NCBI GenBank assembly: GCA_038239485.1
Contig: JBBSET010000059.1
Location: 1 to 22,603 of the forward strand
Direction: 5' to 3'
Length of the DNA: 22,603 nucleotides
DNA from: DASQEH01 sp038239485
GTDB lineage: Bacteria; Actinomycetota; Actinomycetes; Propionibacteriales; Nocardioidaceae
How positions within the stretch are numbered: the stretch's first letter is position 1; the number at the start of each line of letters is the position of its first letter. A program made the position numbers and the translations under genes. Shown here one piece after another: positions 1-9,154 of this stretch. The notes under the pieces are model-generated. The model saw only the letters and a program-made list of their open reading frames with translations, searched no databases and was not told the DNA's origin.

Positions 1-227
1 ACGCTGAGCGACAGCGTGTCATCGACACGGTGCTGCACAGCCACGGTGGCCGCCCTGCGCGACAGATCCTGCCGGTGCTTCGAACCGCGCTGCTCGCGAA
101 CGGGCTGAGCGCTGAGCCCGACAGCTGGCTTCGGGCGGTGGCGACCGAGCTAGCCAACGGGCACGTCTATATGGTCAGCCAGTCCAGCGTCGAGACCTAC
201 GCGACCGGCCAGCGGTCGTCGCAATGA
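1..227 (+). CDS. C-terminal fragment of an unknown protein
   Basis: The reading frame is already open at the left edge (first full codon at 3) and ends with TGA at 225-227, so only the last 74 or so residues are visible. The peptide is moderately basic and mostly helical in character (Ala, Leu and Arg rich), with no transmembrane segment or catalytic motif. A GTG at 30 lies in frame, but there is no reason to prefer it over a start outside the window. The stop lies 10 bp before the hemerythrin-like gene on the same strand, so the two may share a transcript. I do not recognise the family and assign no function. Confidence 0.5.
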   Translation, partial: AERQRVIDTVLHSHGGRPARQILPVLRTALLANGLSAEPDSWLRAVATELANGHVYMVSQSSVETYATGQRSSQ

Positions 228-237
228 GCGGGGGCCG

Positions 238-876
238 GTGACAGGCTCGGCGCACTGGCTGGAGCGACGCACCGGCATCGCCGCCACGGCGAGGCCGGAC
301 GAACGCCTGAGCGCGCGCACGGTTCTCGACGAGGCGAGCAGGCCGAGCGCACCAGAGCCGACGGATGACATGACGTTCACCCCGATCGGGCTTGCCGCCG
401 GGCGTCACCTGCTCGACGTGCACGACCACTATCGCACCGAGATGGCACAGGTACGCCGGGCGCTGGAACAGGTACGGCAGGGGACCCGGGCCATCGGCGA
501 CGCTCGAGCGACGCTGAACGCGATGACGATCCGAGCCAACAACTGGGCGCTCGGCGGGATGTGCCAGCTGCAGTGCCGATCGCTGACCGAGCACCACACG
601 GTCGAGAGCTCGAGTATCTTCCCCTACCTGCGGCGGCGACAGCGCGACCTCGGACCGATACTCGATCGTCTCGACGAGGAGCATCTGGTCATCCACGGGC
701 TGCTCGAGGATATCGACATGGCACTCGTGCGCCTGGCCCAGGAGCCCGCCGACTACATTCCCATCGAAGCCGCGATCGACCTGCTGAGTGACACCATCTC
801 CTCCCACTTCGCCTACGAGGAGCAGGAGCTGATCGCACCCCTCGCAAGCCACGGCTTCTATCCCGGCCAGGTCTGA
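238..876 (+). CDS. Hemerythrin-like (HHE domain) protein
   Basis: A 212-residue soluble protein with the four-helix hemerythrin cation-binding pattern. Four His/Glu clusters can be seen: helix 1 with H-x-H-x3-E around residues 61-68, helix 2 with E-H-H-x2-E, helix 3 with E-E-H-x3-H, and helix 4 with S-H-x3-E-E-x-E near the C-terminus. Proteins of this family usually bind a di-iron centre and are linked to O2, NO or redox sensing or storage; the ligand here is not known. The GTG at 238 gives about 45 extra N-terminal residues of low complexity. The ATG at 370, just before the first helix, is a reasonable alternative start. The fold is clear, the role is not. Confidence 0.8.
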   Translation: MTGSAHWLERRTGIAATARPDERLSARTVLDEASRPSAPEPTDDMTFTPIGLAAGRHLLDVHDHYRTEMAQVRRALEQVRQGTRAIGDARATLNAMTIRANNWALGGMCQLQCRSLTEHHTVESSSIFPYLRRRQRDLGPILDRLDEEHLVIHGLLEDIDMALVRLAQEPADYIPIEAAIDLLSDTISSHFAYEEQELIAPLASHGFYPGQV

Positions 877-954
877 TCCGAGGCTAGCGCAGGCGGTCGG
901 CCTCGGGGGGTGGCCCACGAGCACGGGGTGCGGCCCGCCAGGCCCCCTGGGTGC

Positions 955-969
955 TGTCCGATGCGGACA
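955..969. terminator. Small perfect hairpin between convergent genes
   Basis: TGTCCG (955-960), loop ATG, CGGACA (964-969) form a perfect 6-bp stem in the 182-bp gap between the convergent hemerythrin-like and HAD genes. There is no U-tract. GC-rich hairpins lacking U-tracts are common at actinobacterial gene ends, so a terminator is possible but not shown. Nothing else in 877-1058 looks like a gene. Confidence 0.3.
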
Positions 970-1058
970 CCGCTGCTGCCTGGCCGCAGTCCGGCACCGA
1001 GACCTTCCGGCCGATGTCGCGCCCAGGGTCCGGGAGCGCTGTGCGGGGGTGCGTGACC

Positions 1059-1748
1059 TCACCGCTCGACGGCCGAACGCAGCGCCGCCCGGATGACCAG
1101 GCCGTCGGCCCAGCGCAGCGAGCCGAGGTCGGCGACGACGACGTCGGCATCGGTCTCCATAGCGCGCGGCCCGACGCCGACGACGTACTTCACCCCTGCC
1201 CGGCGGCCCGCCTCGATGCCACTGATGCTGTCCTCGACCACGATGGTCTCGGCCGCCGGGACCGCGAGAGCGGCGGCCGCGGCCAGGTACCCGTCCGGCG
1301 CAGGCTTCCCGTTGTCGATGTCGTTCGCGGTGACCAGGACGCCCGGTGACGGTATGCCCGCAGCGGCGATCCTGGCCGGTGCCAGCTCCCGGTTACCGGA
1401 GGTCACGATCGCCCAGCGGCTGGTGGGGATATCGGCGACCAGCTCACGGGCCCCGCTGATGGCGGTCACGGATACCGCGTCATCGAGCTCGTAGGCGTTG
1501 ATCGCTGTCAACGCCTCGATGCGAACAGCTGGCTCGATCAGCAACTGGACGGAGTCCACCGCCCGCCGTCCGTGCACCATCGCTGTGACCTGGACGGGAT
1601 CCAGGTTGAACCGGCCGGCCCAGCGGGTCCACGCGCGTTCGACGCTCGCGTCGGAGTCGACGAGCACGCCGTCACAGTCGAACAGGACGGCGGCAGCCCT
1701 CAGCACGATGACGCCGGGCTCGACGACGCCGGGCTCGTTAGCACTCAA
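1059..1748 (-). CDS. HAD-superfamily hydrolase, beta-phosphoglucomutase/sugar-phosphatase type
   Basis: A HAD hydrolase of subfamily IA with a helical cap. Motif I is V-L-F-D-C-D-G-V-L-V-D-S (nucleophile Asp and the +2 Asp). Motif II is the Thr-Ser in A-I-V-T-S-G. Motif III is the Lys in N-G-K-P-A-P-D-G-Y. Motif IV is V-V-E-D-S-I-S-G-I-E-A. The G-K-P-x-P-[DE]-x-[YF] signature is typical of sugar phosphatases and beta-phosphoglucomutase-like enzymes, so the substrate is probably a phosphorylated sugar or polyol; it cannot be named from sequence. The start is uncertain: TTG at 1748 follows GGAG by 9 bases, GTG at 1784 lacks a ribosome binding site, and GTG at 1706 would start just before motif I. 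The gene is divergent from the Gfo/Idh oxidoreductase, suggesting a shared sugar pathway. Confidence 0.85.
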   Translation of the reverse strand: MSANEPGVVEPGVIVLRAAAVLFDCDGVLVDSDASVERAWTRWAGRFNLDPVQVTAMVHGRRAVDSVQLLIEPAVRIEALTAINAYELDDAVSVTAISGARELVADIPTSRWAIVTSGNRELAPARIAAAGIPSPGVLVTANDIDNGKPAPDGYLAAAAALAVPAAETIVVEDSISGIEAGRRAGVKYVVGVGPRAMETDADVVVADLGSLRWADGLVIRAALRSAVER

Positions 1749-2040
1749 CGGATGGCGCTCCTCTCGCTGAACGGCTGAAGGCACCCCGAGGCTGGGCTGC
1801 GCCAGTTGCGTCGCATCCGTGCCACGTTAGTAGGCCCCCGAGACGTCCCGAGTCCGGCCGGGAGGTGCCGACACCGTGCAGACCCGACGACCCCGGCGCG
1901 ATGGCGCTGGGCGACCGCGCTGGAGCTGGATCTGGCCACCACAGGCTTGCGGTCGCGCACGCGCTCGCCTACGGTCACCCTTGCGCCCGTCGTGCCGTAG
2001 AGCGCACCCCTGGATGGCACCATCTGAGAGGGACGCTGCA
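1749..2040. promoter_or_regulatory. Divergent intergenic region, HAD / oxidoreductase
   Basis: About 290 bp separates the two divergent starts and should hold both promoters. I see no convincing sigma-70 pair. One inverted repeat, CTACGG (1969-1974) and CCGTAG (1995-2000) with a 20-base spacer, could be an operator but is short enough to be chance. A ribosome binding site, GAGAGGGA at about 2026-2033, serves the GTG at 2041. Confidence 0.3.
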
Positions 2041-3240
2041 GTGCCGCAAAACGATTTCGCTAGCGAAGCTCCTTCGCTCAGGGTCGCCATGATCGGGTAC
2101 GCATTCATGGGAGCGACGCACTCCCAGGCGTGGCGAAACGCCCACCGGTTCTTCGACCTCCCCGCGACTCCGGAGATGACGGTGCTCTGCGGGCGAAGCC
2201 CTGAGGCGACCGCCGCGGCCGCCGATAAGCTGGGCTGGTCCTCGTGGGCGACCGACTGGCGTGAGGTCGTCGGCCGCGACGACATCGACGTGGTCGACAT
2301 CTGTACCCCGGGCGACAGCCACCACGAGATCGCTCTGGCCGCGCTGGCGGCCGGCAAGCACGTCCTGTGCGAGAAGCCGCTGGCCAACACCGTGGGAGAG
2401 GCCGAGGAGATGGTGGTCGCGGCCGAACGCGCGGTCGCGAACGGCGTGCTGTCGGCAGTCGGCTTCAACTACCGCCGGGTGCCTGCGCTTGCGCTGGCCC
2501 GTCAGCTGATCGAGCAGGGCCGGGTCGGGACGATCAGGCACATCCGCGCGCAGTACCTGCAGGACTGGATCGTCGACCCCGAGTTCCCCCTCGTCTGGAG
2601 GCTGCAGAAGGACAAAGCCGGTTCTGGTGCCCTCGGCGACATCGGCGCCCACATCGTCGACCTGTCGTACTTCCTCACCGGCCAGCGGCTGCTCGGCGTC
2701 TCGGCGCTGATGGAGACCTTCGTGACCAAGCGCCCGCTCCCCGAGGCCGCCGCCGGCCCGAGCGTGAGCAGCAGCGCCGGTGACGTCGGAGAGGTCACGG
2801 TCGACGACGCCGCCGTCTTCTTCGGTCGTACCGACGGGGGCGCCGTGGCGAGCTACGAGGCCACCCGCTTCGCCACCGGACGCAAGAACGCCATGCGGAT
2901 CGAGATCAACGGGTCGGCCGGCAGTGTCGCGTTCGACTTCGAGGCGATGAACGAGCTGCACGTGTACGAGGGCACCGTCCCCGCCGCCGATGCCGGGTTC
3001 CGCCGCATCCTGGTCACCGAGCCGGACCATCCCTACCTGAGCGCTTGGTGGCCGCCGGGTCACGGTCTCGGGTACGAGCACACGTTCGTGCACGAGATCG
3101 CCGACTTCGTGCGCGATGTCGCGACCGGGACACAGCCGACACCGACATTCGCCGACGGGCTGGCGGTGCAGCGCGTCCTCGACGCCGTCGAGCGGTCCTC
3201 GCTCAACAACTCGCAGTGGACGCCGATAGCGACCTCCTGA
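2041..3240 (+). CDS. Gfo/Idh/MocA-family NAD(P)-dependent dehydrogenase, levoglucosan-dehydrogenase-like
   Basis: A 399-residue sugar dehydrogenase. The N-terminal Rossmann domain opens with V-A-M-I-G-Y-A-F-M-G, the family's G-x-G-x-x-G position in a degenerate form. The conserved E-K-P (residues 111-113) supplies the lysine, and G-D-I-G-A-H (Asp200, His204) supplies the Asp/His pair of the C-terminal domain. The stretch F-N-Y-R-R-V-P-A-L-A-L-A followed by Y-L-Q-D-W, with W-R-L-Q-K and G-S-G-A-L-G-D, resembles levoglucosan dehydrogenase and related actinobacterial oxidoreductases that form 3-keto sugars. That assignment is by recall, and myo-inositol dehydrogenase-like enzymes remain possible. 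GTG at 2041 is chosen because GAGAGGGA sits 7 bases upstream and the residues before it are not protein-like; ATG at 2014 is an alternative. Confidence 0.85.
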   Translation: MPQNDFASEAPSLRVAMIGYAFMGATHSQAWRNAHRFFDLPATPEMTVLCGRSPEATAAAADKLGWSSWATDWREVVGRDDIDVVDICTPGDSHHEIALAALAAGKHVLCEKPLANTVGEAEEMVVAAERAVANGVLSAVGFNYRRVPALALARQLIEQGRVGTIRHIRAQYLQDWIVDPEFPLVWRLQKDKAGSGALGDIGAHIVDLSYFLTGQRLLGVSALMETFVTKRPLPEAAAGPSVSSSAGDVGEVTVDDAAVFFGRTDGGAVASYEATRFATGRKNAMRIEINGSAGSVAFDFEAMNELHVYEGTVPAADAGFRRILVTEPDHPYLSAWWPPGHGLGYEHTFVHEIADFVRDVATGTQPTPTFADGLAVQRVLDAVERSSLNNSQWTPIATS

Positions 3241-3373
3241 CCCAGCACACCCGGCCACCGCCGACCCCACCGCCGATGATCGCCGCCCACGAGCACGAGG
3301 TGCGTGTGCTGGTGGAGAGGCTGGCAGCTCAGCCCTCGTCAGCGATCGCTCCCGCCGATGCGCACGCAGTCGC

Positions 3374-4768
<1,395 letters not shown>

Positions 4769-4777
4769 GACGTCACC

Positions 4778-5251
4778 TTATTGTGTGCGGCCGCAGCCCG
4801 AAAGGGATCCTTGGTCCGCCTCACCGCGGAAGTGTTCGATACGGAAGTGTCTGATGCTGTACAACAGCAGCCCGAGCGCAACCACGCCCGACAGCGCGAT
4901 GCTGCCCCCGGTCGCCCAGCCACCCAGGGGAAGGTCGGGTCCGAGGGGTCCGATCTCGGGGATCGTCGGGTCCAGCGTCCAGACGACGCCGACGGCCAGC
5001 AGGGCGAGCGCGCCCAACGCGCTCAGCACGATCCGTGGGTACGTCGCGACGCCGGCCTCGGCCACGTCGAACGCCCTCTCCCGTACGGGAGCCACCCGCC
5101 GCTGCGCCCACTCGAACTGATGGGACAACAGCACCAGGCCCGCCAGCACGAGCAAGAGCCCGGGTCCGGGAAGGATGAGGGCGGCGACGCCGGCCACGAG
5201 CAGCACGAAACCGAGCACGGTCGAAGCGAACCGGCGCAGGGAGTTGCGCAT
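4778..5251 (-). CDS. PGPGW-family transmembrane protein
   Basis: A 157-residue small membrane protein. An N-terminal hydrophobic hairpin (about residues 10-43) contains the diagnostic L-P-G-P-G motif at residues 27-31, followed by S-H-Q-F-E-W-A-Q-R-R, which matches the PGPGW family (PF09656/TIGR02611). The family's usual Trp after PGPG is Leu here. Two more hydrophobic segments follow (about residues 72-92 and 110-132). The C-terminal tail is short, polar and Cys-containing. Function of the family is unknown. The ATG at 5251 has a strong GGAGG 7 bases upstream. It is the first gene of a minus-strand pair with lpdA and is divergent from ppdK. Confidence 0.8.
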   Translation of the reverse strand: MRNSLRRFASTVLGFVLLVAGVAALILPGPGLLLVLAGLVLLSHQFEWAQRRVAPVRERAFDVAEAGVATYPRIVLSALGALALLAVGVVWTLDPTIPEIGPLGPDLPLGGWATGGSIALSGVVALGLLLYSIRHFRIEHFRGEADQGSLSGCGRTQ

Positions 5252-5368
5252 CGGCGGCCTCCTTCGTCGTCGCTGCCGAGTGCTGGGCGGCGGGATAACG
5301 AGCGCCAGCGTACCCGGGTCAGCTGGTCCGGTCCGGCGCGATTGGCGGCTCGGCTATCCACGGTGGCG

Positions 5369-5390
5369 TGGTTCGGTGCAAGATGAACCA
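5369..5390. promoter_or_regulatory. Inverted repeat upstream of ppdK, possible operator
   Basis: TGGTTC (5369-5374) and GAACCA (5385-5390) form a perfect dyad with a 10-base spacer, 42 bp before the ppdK ATG, in the 180-bp divergent region shared with the PGPGW gene. Half-site spacing of 16 bp is compatible with a dimeric regulator, or the sequence could fold in the mRNA leader. No known regulator consensus is recognised and no clear promoter elements accompany it. Confidence 0.3.
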
Positions 5391-5431
5391 ACGGCGCCTG
5401 ACGGACGGCGTCTCGACCAGAGGTGACTTCG

Positions 5432-8302
5432 ATGGTGCGCTACGTCTACGACTTCTCCGAAGGCAACGCTTCGCAGAAGGGACTCCTCGGCGGCAAGGGA
5501 GCAAACCTCGCCGAGATGACCAACATCGGGCTGCCGGTGCCGCCAGGCTTCACCATCACCACCGACGCGTGCCGCGTGTATCTGGAGACGGGCAAGGAGC
5601 CGGCTGAGCTGACCGGCGAGCTCGACAAGCACTTGGCTGCGCTCGAGAAGGAGATGGGTCGTGTCCTCGGCCAGGCGGACGACCCGCTGCTCGTCTCGGT
5701 CCGCTCCGGCGCCAAGTTCTCGATGCCCGGAATGATGGAGACGGTCCTCAACATCGGGCTCAACGACGAGTCGGTCGAGGGCCTGACCAAGATCGGCGGC
5801 AACCCTCGCTTCGCCTGGGACTCCTACCGCCGGCTGCTGTCGATGTTCGGGAGCACGGTCCTCGGCGTCGAGCGCTCGACGTTCGACGACGCACTGGACG
5901 CCCTCAAGGAGTCGAGACAGGTGGAGTCCGACCTCGACCTCACCGCTGACGACTTCCGCAGCCTGGTGGCGTCCTACAAGGAGATCATCGCCAAGCACAC
6001 CGGGGCCGACTTCCCGCAGGAGCCGCGCGAGCAGCTCGACCTGGCCGTCCGCGCGGTGTTCTCGTCATGGAACACCGACCGCGCGAAGATCTACCGCCGC
6101 CAGGAGCGCATCCCCGACGAGCTCGGCACGGCCGTCAACATCTGCTCGATGGTCTTCGGGAACCTCGGCGAGGACTCCGGTACCGGCGTGTGCTTCACCC
6201 GGGACCCGGCATCGGGGCATCGCGGCGTCTACGGCGACTACCTGGCCAACGCGCAGGGCGAGGACGTCGTGGCCGGCATCCGGAACACCCTGCCGCTCAC
6301 CGCCCTCGGCGAGACGGACAAGAAGTCCTACGACGAGCTCCTGTCGAACATGTCGAGGCTGGAGTCGCACTACAAGGACCTCTGTGACATCGAGTTCACC
6401 GTCGAGCGCGGCAAGCTGTGGATGCTGCAGACCCGCGTCGGCAAGCGCACCGCCGCGGCTGCCTTCCGGATCGCCGTCCAGCTCGTCGACGAAGGTGTCA
6501 TCGACATGGACGAGGCGCTTCGGCGCGTGACCGGGGCGCAGCTGGCTCAGCTGATGTTCCCGCAGTTCGACAAGCAGGGTGAGCAGAAGGCGATCGCCAA
6601 GGGCATGGGGGCGAGTCCCGGCGCGGCCGTCGGGAAGGTCGCGTTCGACTCCGCGACGACCGTCGAGTGGGCCGCGAAGGGCGAGGACGTCATCTTGGTA
6701 CGCCGCGAGACCAACCCCGACGACCTGCGCGGCATGATCGCGGCCCGCGGCGTACTGACCAGCCGTGGCGGGAAGACCTCCCATGCTGCGGTGGTGGCTC
6801 GCGGCATGGGCCGCACCTGCGTCGTCGGCGTTGAGCAGCTTCGTGTCGACCCCCAGCACAAGGAGGTTCGGACTCCCGACGGCCTGCACATCGCGGAGGG
6901 CGACGTGATCTCGATCGACGGCTCGACCGGCGAGGTGTTCGCCGGCGCGATGCCGGTGATGGATAGCGTGGTGATGGAGGCGATCTCCGCGTCCGCGCCG
7001 TCGACCAAGGGCAGCGACGGAGAAGACGTCGAGCGCACCGAGCTCGTCGAGGCCGTGACGCGCGTCATGGAGCATGCCGACAAGGCCGCCCGGATGCGGG
7101 TCCGGGCGAACGCCGACACCCCCGAGGACGCCGTGCGCGCTCGCGACTTCGGTGCCCAGGGCGTCGGCTTGTGCCGGACCGAGCACATGTTCCTCGGCTC
7201 CCGGCGCAAGCTCGTCGAGCGCGTGATCCTGGCAGGCAACGACGAGCAGCGTGACCTGGCGCTGCAGGAGCTGCTGCCCCTACAGCGCGAGGACTTCCTG
7301 GGCATCTTCGAGGCGATGGACGGACTGCCGGTCGTCGTCCGCCTGCTCGACCCCCCGCTGCACGAGTTCCTGCCCGACCTGACGACGCTGTCGGTCAAGG
7401 TCGCGGTCGCGGAGGCGCTGGGTAAGCCCGACCCGGAGGCTGCCGCTCTCCTCAAGGAGGTGCAGCGTCACGACGAGCAGAACCCGATGCTGGGGATGCG
7501 GGGAGTCCGGCTCGGCCTGGTCGTACCGGGACTGTTCCTCCTACAGGTGCGTGCCATCGCCGAGGCCGCCGCCGAGCTGAAGAAGCGCGGACTCGACCCG
7601 CACCCGGAGATCATGGTCCCCCTCGTCGGTGACGTGAAGGAGCTGGCCATCATCCGCGAGCAGGCGATCACCACGATCAAGGAGGTCTCCGACGAGGTCG
7701 GCCAGGATCTCAGCTTCATGATCGGGACGATGATCGAGCTGCCGCGGGCCGCGATGACCGCGCACGAGATCGCCAACCAGGCCGAGTTCTTCTCCTTCGG
7801 CACCAACGACATGACCCAGACGACGTGGGGCTTCAGCCGCGACGACGTCGAGGCCGAGTTCTTCCCGCTGTACATCGAGTCCGGAATCTTCGGGATCAGT
7901 CCGTTCGAGTCGATCGACGTGGAGGGCGTCGGCAGGATCGTGTCGATGGCAGCATGGGAGGGCAAGGAGACGCGTCCCGAGCTCGTCCTCGGTGTCTGTG
8001 GGGAGCACGGGGGAGATCCGGCCTCGATCCACTTCTTCGAGTCGATCGCCTTGGACTACGTCTCGTGCTCGCCCTTCCGGGTGCCGGTAGCGCGTCTCGA
8101 GACGGGCCGGGCCAGGCTGGTGGCCAACGACACCGCCGAGGCGGCGGCGGCCGAGGCGGCGAAGGCTGCCAAGGTTGCGAGCGCCGCGCGGGCCGTGCCC
8201 CAACAGGGAGCCGCGGCCGAGGTGGCACCGCAGGATGTGGCAGCGCAGGAGGAGGCCCTGAAGGAGAACAGCAGCGTCAGCGGTGGCGCACGAAGCTCGT
8301 GA
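5432..8302 (+). CDS. ppdK: Pyruvate, phosphate dikinase
   Basis: A 956-residue enzyme that interconverts ATP + Pi + pyruvate with AMP + PPi + PEP. The N-terminal ATP-grasp domain starts F-S-E-G-N-A-S-Q-K-G-L-L-G-G-K-G-A-N-L. The swivelling domain carries the phosphorylated His451 in G-G-K-T-S-H-A-A-V-V-A-R-G-M-G. The C-terminal PEP/pyruvate barrel shows L-C-R-T-E-H-M-F, S-F-G-T-N-D-M-T-Q and the acid-base Cys856 in C-G-E-H-G-G-D-P. Well-studied PPDKs are near 875 residues; the excess here is mostly an Ala-rich tail beyond about residue 890. ATG at 5432 is preferred over GTG at 5423 because AGAGG sits 8 bases upstream of the former. The PPi it consumes or makes links it to cellular pyrophosphatase. 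Its last 26 bp overlap the amidase gene on the other strand. Confidence 0.97.
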   Translation: MVRYVYDFSEGNASQKGLLGGKGANLAEMTNIGLPVPPGFTITTDACRVYLETGKEPAELTGELDKHLAALEKEMGRVLGQADDPLLVSVRSGAKFSMPGMMETVLNIGLNDESVEGLTKIGGNPRFAWDSYRRLLSMFGSTVLGVERSTFDDALDALKESRQVESDLDLTADDFRSLVASYKEIIAKHTGADFPQEPREQLDLAVRAVFSSWNTDRAKIYRRQERIPDELGTAVNICSMVFGNLGEDSGTGVCFTRDPASGHRGVYGDYLANAQGEDVVAGIRNTLPLTALGETDKKSYDELLSNMSRLESHYKDLCDIEFTVERGKLWMLQTRVGKRTAAAAFRIAVQLVDEGVIDMDEALRRVTGAQLAQLMFPQFDKQGEQKAIAKGMGASPGAAVGKVAFDSATTVEWAAKGEDVILVRRETNPDDLRGMIAARGVLTSRGGKTSHAAVVARGMGRTCVVGVEQLRVDPQHKEVRTPDGLHIAEGDVISIDGSTGEVFAGAMPVMDSVVMEAISASAPSTKGSDGEDVERTELVEAVTRVMEHADKAARMRVRANADTPEDAVRARDFGAQGVGLCRTEHMFLGSRRKLVERVILAGNDEQRDLALQELLPLQREDFLGIFEAMDGLPVVVRLLDPPLHEFLPDLTTLSVKVAVAEALGKPDPEAAALLKEVQRHDEQNPMLGMRGVRLGLVVPGLFLLQVRAIAEAAAELKKRGLDPHPEIMVPLVGDVKELAIIREQAITTIKEVSDEVGQDLSFMIGTMIELPRAAMTAHEIANQAEFFSFGTNDMTQTTWGFSRDDVEAEFFPLYIESGIFGISPFESIDVEGVGRIVSMAAWEGKETRPELVLGVCGEHGGDPASIHFFESIALDYVSCSPFRVPVARLETGRARLVANDTAEAAAAEAAKAAKVASAARAVPQQGAAAEVAPQDVAAQEEALKENSSVSGGARSS

Positions 8303-9134
8303 TCCCCAGCCGCAGACCGCGCGCGTAACGGTGGCGCCGGTACTGCGCTGAGGTCATGTGACGGGCGTCCGTCGGGTTGCGCATGTTGCCCATCTCGACC
8401 ATGACCGCGGGCACGTTGCTCCAGTTCAGTGTGCCCAGGTCGCCGCGCACGTCGAAGCCGTCGCCCCCGTACGCGTTGGACACCCGGACATGGGCGCGGA
8501 CCAGCCCGGCCTTCACCTTGACCGAATACCGACGCGATGAGGCGAAGATGTCGTCGGTCCAGCCCTTGCGGTCGCTCGGCCGGATCACGAAGAAGCCGCG
8601 GGCGCTGGGGTCGGCGCCGTCGCCGTGGATCGAGATCAAGGCGTCCGCATGGACCTTGTTGCCGGCGCGGCCGCGCACGTCGACGCACGGTCCCCAGTGC
8701 TTGTAGGAGTTCGTGTGCCGGGTCAGGTAGACGGTGGCGCCTCTGGCCCGGAGCTGGTGCTTGAGCGACCGCGCCACCAGCCAGACGAACGTGGCCTCCG
8801 GGAAGCCGGCGTCGGTGGACGTGCCGGTGGTGTTGCAGGGCTTCAGGAAGCCGCCGCCGTTGACCAGCCGGTTGATCTGTCGTGGGTGGGTGGAGTTGCC
8901 GAGCTGATGACCGGGGTCGATCACGATCACCTTGCCCCGAAGCGGCCCCCGGCTCAGTCGTGCCGCCGCGGTCGCCGCCGCTACTGCGGTCGACGCGGCT
9001 GCCGCGATCGCCGCTGGAACGTCCACCTCAGGTTCGAGTACCCGCGTGGACACCTCGCCGGACGCACCCGAGATCCCCGCTGCGAGCAGGCCGACAACCG
9101 TCACGAGGCCGCCGAGCACTGCGTGTCGCTTCAC
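8277..9134 (-). CDS. Secreted N-acetylmuramoyl-L-alanine amidase (Amidase_3)
   Basis: A 285-residue zinc amidase that cleaves the bond between N-acetylmuramic acid and the stem peptide of peptidoglycan. Residues 1-25 form a signal peptide (M-K-R-H, then a hydrophobic core ending A-S-G). An Ala-rich linker runs to about residue 65. The catalytic domain follows: I-D-P-G-H (His76), F-P-E-A (Glu113) and S-I-H-G-D-G (His170) as zinc ligands, and V-E-M-G-N (Glu247) as the catalytic acid. This matches the mycobacterial Ami1/Rv3717 type without SPOR or PG-binding repeats. Cys100 and Cys150 could form a disulfide. GTG at 9134 has AGGG about 9 bases upstream. It follows ykoC by only 20 bp on the same strand, so it may be read from the thiamine-transporter promoter. 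Confidence 0.93.
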   Translation of the reverse strand: MKRHAVLGGLVTVVGLLAAGISGASGEVSTRVLEPEVDVPAAIAAAASTAVAAATAAARLSRGPLRGKVIVIDPGHQLGNSTHPRQINRLVNGGGFLKPCNTTGTSTDAGFPEATFVWLVARSLKHQLRARGATVYLTRHTNSYKHWGPCVDVRGRAGNKVHADALISIHGDGADPSARGFFVIRPSDRKGWTDDIFASSRRYSVKVKAGLVRAHVRVSNAYGGDGFDVRGDLGTLNWSNVPAVMVEMGNMRNPTDARHMTSAQYRRHRYARGLRLGITSFVRHR

Positions 9135-9154
9135 GGCACGACCCTAGCCGCGGC

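Noticed and set aside
1975..3270. Open frame on the - strand (431 codons)
   Set aside because: It is the reverse-complement shadow of the Gfo/Idh/MocA dehydrogenase; no recognisable domain.
3341..3350. Palindrome AGCGATCGCT between the oxidoreductase and lpdA genes
   Set aside because: A single 10-bp palindrome in high-GC DNA is expected by chance; no second copy or stem extension seen in 3241-3373.
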